Position numbers and translations under genes: made by a program. Of a stretch of DNA of 50,717 nt, positions 49,379 to 50,717 are shown in pieces. This stretch comes from Actinomycetaceae bacterium. GTDB taxonomy: Bacteria > Actinomycetota > Actinomycetes > Actinomycetales > Actinomycetaceae. The stretch is taken from positions 1-50,717 of the forward strand of contig JAUNLN010000013.1 of assembly GCA_030532245.1 (NCBI GenBank), given 5' to 3'. The first letter of the stretch is position 1. Every line of letters begins with the position of its first letter. Under the pieces are notes generated by a model that made no database searches, was not told where the DNA came from, and was given only the letters and a program-made list of their open reading frames with translations.

Positions 49379-50717
49379 GTGGCACAAGAGGTGCTTACCG
49401 ACCTCACGAAGGTCCGCAATATCGGCATCATGGCTCACATCGATGCTGGCAAGACCACTGTTACAGAACGAATCCTTTTCTACACCGGCATCAACTACAA
49501 GCTGGGTGAGACCCACGACGGTGCTGGCACGATGGACTGGATGGAGCAGGAGAAGGAGCGCGGCATTACCATTACGTCCGCTGCTACCACCTGTTTCTGG
49601 AACGACAACCAGATCAACATTATCGATACCCCCGGACACGTTGACTTCACCGTTGAGGTGGAGCGTTCGCTGCGCGTTCTTGACGGCGCTGTAGCAGTGT
49701 TCGACGGTAAGGAAGGTGTTGAGCCGCAGTCTGAGACCGTTTGGCGTCAGGCTGACAAGTACAACGTTCCGCGTATCTGCTTCATCAACAAGATGGATAA
49801 GCTCGGCGCGAACTTCAAGTACTCGGTGCAGACCATTAAGGATCGTCTCGGTGCAACGCCGATCGTTATGGCGATTCCGATCGGTGCTGAGGCTGACTTC
49901 AAGGGCGTCATCGACCTGATGAGCATGAAGGCTCTCTACTTCCCCGAGAAGGATGAGAAGGGCAACGACCTCTTCGGCGCAAGGATCGTTGAGGACGAGA
50001 TCCCGGCTGACATGCTTGATGAGGCGCAAGAGTACCGTGAGGCAATGGTTGAGGCCGCTGCTGAGGCGTCCGAAGAGCTCATGGACATTTACCTCGAAGA
50101 GGGTGAACTGTCGGTTGAGCAGATTCGCGCTGGTATTCGTGAGCTCACGATTTCTTCGCAGGCATACCCGGTGTTCTGTGGTTCCGCGTTCAAGAACAAG
50201 GGCGTTCAGCCCATGCTTGATGGCGTAATCCACTACCTCCCGTCCCCGCTCGACGTTCCGGCAGTTTCCGGTCACGCAGCTGACGACGAGGAAGAGCTAA
50301 TCACCCGTGAGGCTGATGAGGACGCTCCGTTCTCGGCTCTCGCGTTCAAGGTTGCTGTACACCCGTTCTACGGCAAGCTCACCTACATTCGCGTTTACTC
50401 CGGCAAGGTTGCTTCGGGTGAAACCGTTGTTAACTCGACGAAGGGCAAGCGCGAGCGTATTGGCAAGATGTTCCAGATGCACTCCAACAAGGAGAACCCT
50501 GTTGATGTTGCGCACGCTGGTCACATTTACGCTTTCATTGGCTTGAAGGATACTTCTACGGGCGACACGCTTTCCGCGCAGGACGCTCCGGTTATTCTCG
50601 AGTCGATGACCTTCCCGGATCCGGTTATTCACGTGGCTATCGAGCCGAAGTCGAAGGCGGATCAGGAGAAGCTCGGCACGGCTATTCAGAAGCTTGCTGA
50701 GGAAGACCCGACCTTCA
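49379..50717 (+). CDS. fusA: translation elongation factor G (3' end missing)
   Basis: The frame opens at GTG 49379 ([20 protein letters not shown]) and runs off the window after about 446 residues of an expected 700. The GTPase motifs are the P-loop AHIDAGKTT, the switch [20 protein letters not shown], and NKMDK. Domain II begins near [22 protein letters not shown] drives ribosomal translocation. GAAGGAAA lies ahead of the start. It is the third gene of the str operon, 42 bp after rpsG. Confidence 0.97.
   Translation, partial: MAQEVLTDLTKVRNIGIMAHIDAGKTTVTERILFYTGINYKLGETHDGAGTMDWMEQEKERGITITSAATTCFWNDNQINIIDTPGHVDFTVEVERSLRVLDGAVAVFDGKEGVEPQSETVWRQADKYNVPRICFINKMDKLGANFKYSVQTIKDRLGATPIVMAIPIGAEADFKGVIDLMSMKALYFPEKDEKGNDLFGARIVEDEIPADMLDEAQEYREAMVEAAAEASEELMDIYLEEGELSVEQIRAGIRELTISSQAYPVFCGSAFKNKGVQPMLDGVIHYLPSPLDVPAVSGHAADDEEELITREADEDAPFSALAFKVAVHPFYGKLTYIRVYSGKVASGETVVNSTKGKRERIGKMFQMHSNKENPVDVAHAGHIYAFIGLKDTSTGDTLSAQDAPVILESMTFPDPVIHVAIEPKSKADQEKLGTAIQKLAEEDPTF

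Overview
The window is core chromosome of a high-G+C Gram-positive (Actinomycetota) bacterium, most likely a member of the Actinomycetales. The evidence is the full 14-gene nuo operon with menaquinone genes around it, rpmG beside tRNA-Thr and tRNA-Met, tRNA-Trp directly before secE-nusG-rplK-rplA, separate rplJL and rpoBC units, frequent GTG and TTG starts, and TANNNT-type -10 boxes. I cannot name the genus. I see no phage, transposase, integrase, plasmid or CRISPR signal.

Region 1 (1-5,251) opens with the 3' part of a membrane-anchored HtrA-type serine protease. It converges on an isochorismate synthase gene (menF), which is divergent from the menaquinone methyltransferase gene (menG). A geranylgeranyl-reductase-family flavoprotein gene follows and appears to head the nuo transcript.

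Region 2 (5,322-22,430) is nuoABCDEFGHIJKLMN in canonical order, mostly with 1-8 nt overlaps. It is closed by an overlapping polyprenyl diphosphate synthase gene and a strong terminator. The genes that make and modify menaquinone therefore bracket, and partly share a transcript with, the complex that reduces it. NuoG has lost all four cysteines of the optional N7 iron-sulfur cluster.

Region 3 (22,555-36,160) is a run of mostly independent units: adrenodoxin-type ferredoxin reductase (fprA), HtpX-like protease, tRNA-Tyr, tRNA-Thr, tRNA-Met, rpmG, an MFS transporter and murB. After these comes an accessory-looking block: adenosine deaminase coupled to an unusual double alpha/beta hydrolase, a phosphotransferase-fold protein, a monoacylglycerol-lipase-like hydrolase, an alanine/sodium symporter and an aspartate-type aminotransferase. 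Many units end in clear hairpins.

Region 4 (36,344-50,717) is the protein-synthesis and transcription core: tRNA-Trp, secE, nusG, rplK, rplA, rplJ, rplL, rpoB, rpoC, rpsL, rpsG and the 5' part of fusA. Three long untranslated stretches (before rplJ, rpoB and rpsL) hold candidate promoters, terminators and structured leaders.

Most of the content is conventional. The items most worth a second look are the N7-less NuoG, the tandem alpha/beta hydrolase, the acidic insert in MenF, the palindrome in front of the nuo transcript, and the leaders of rplJ and rpsL.
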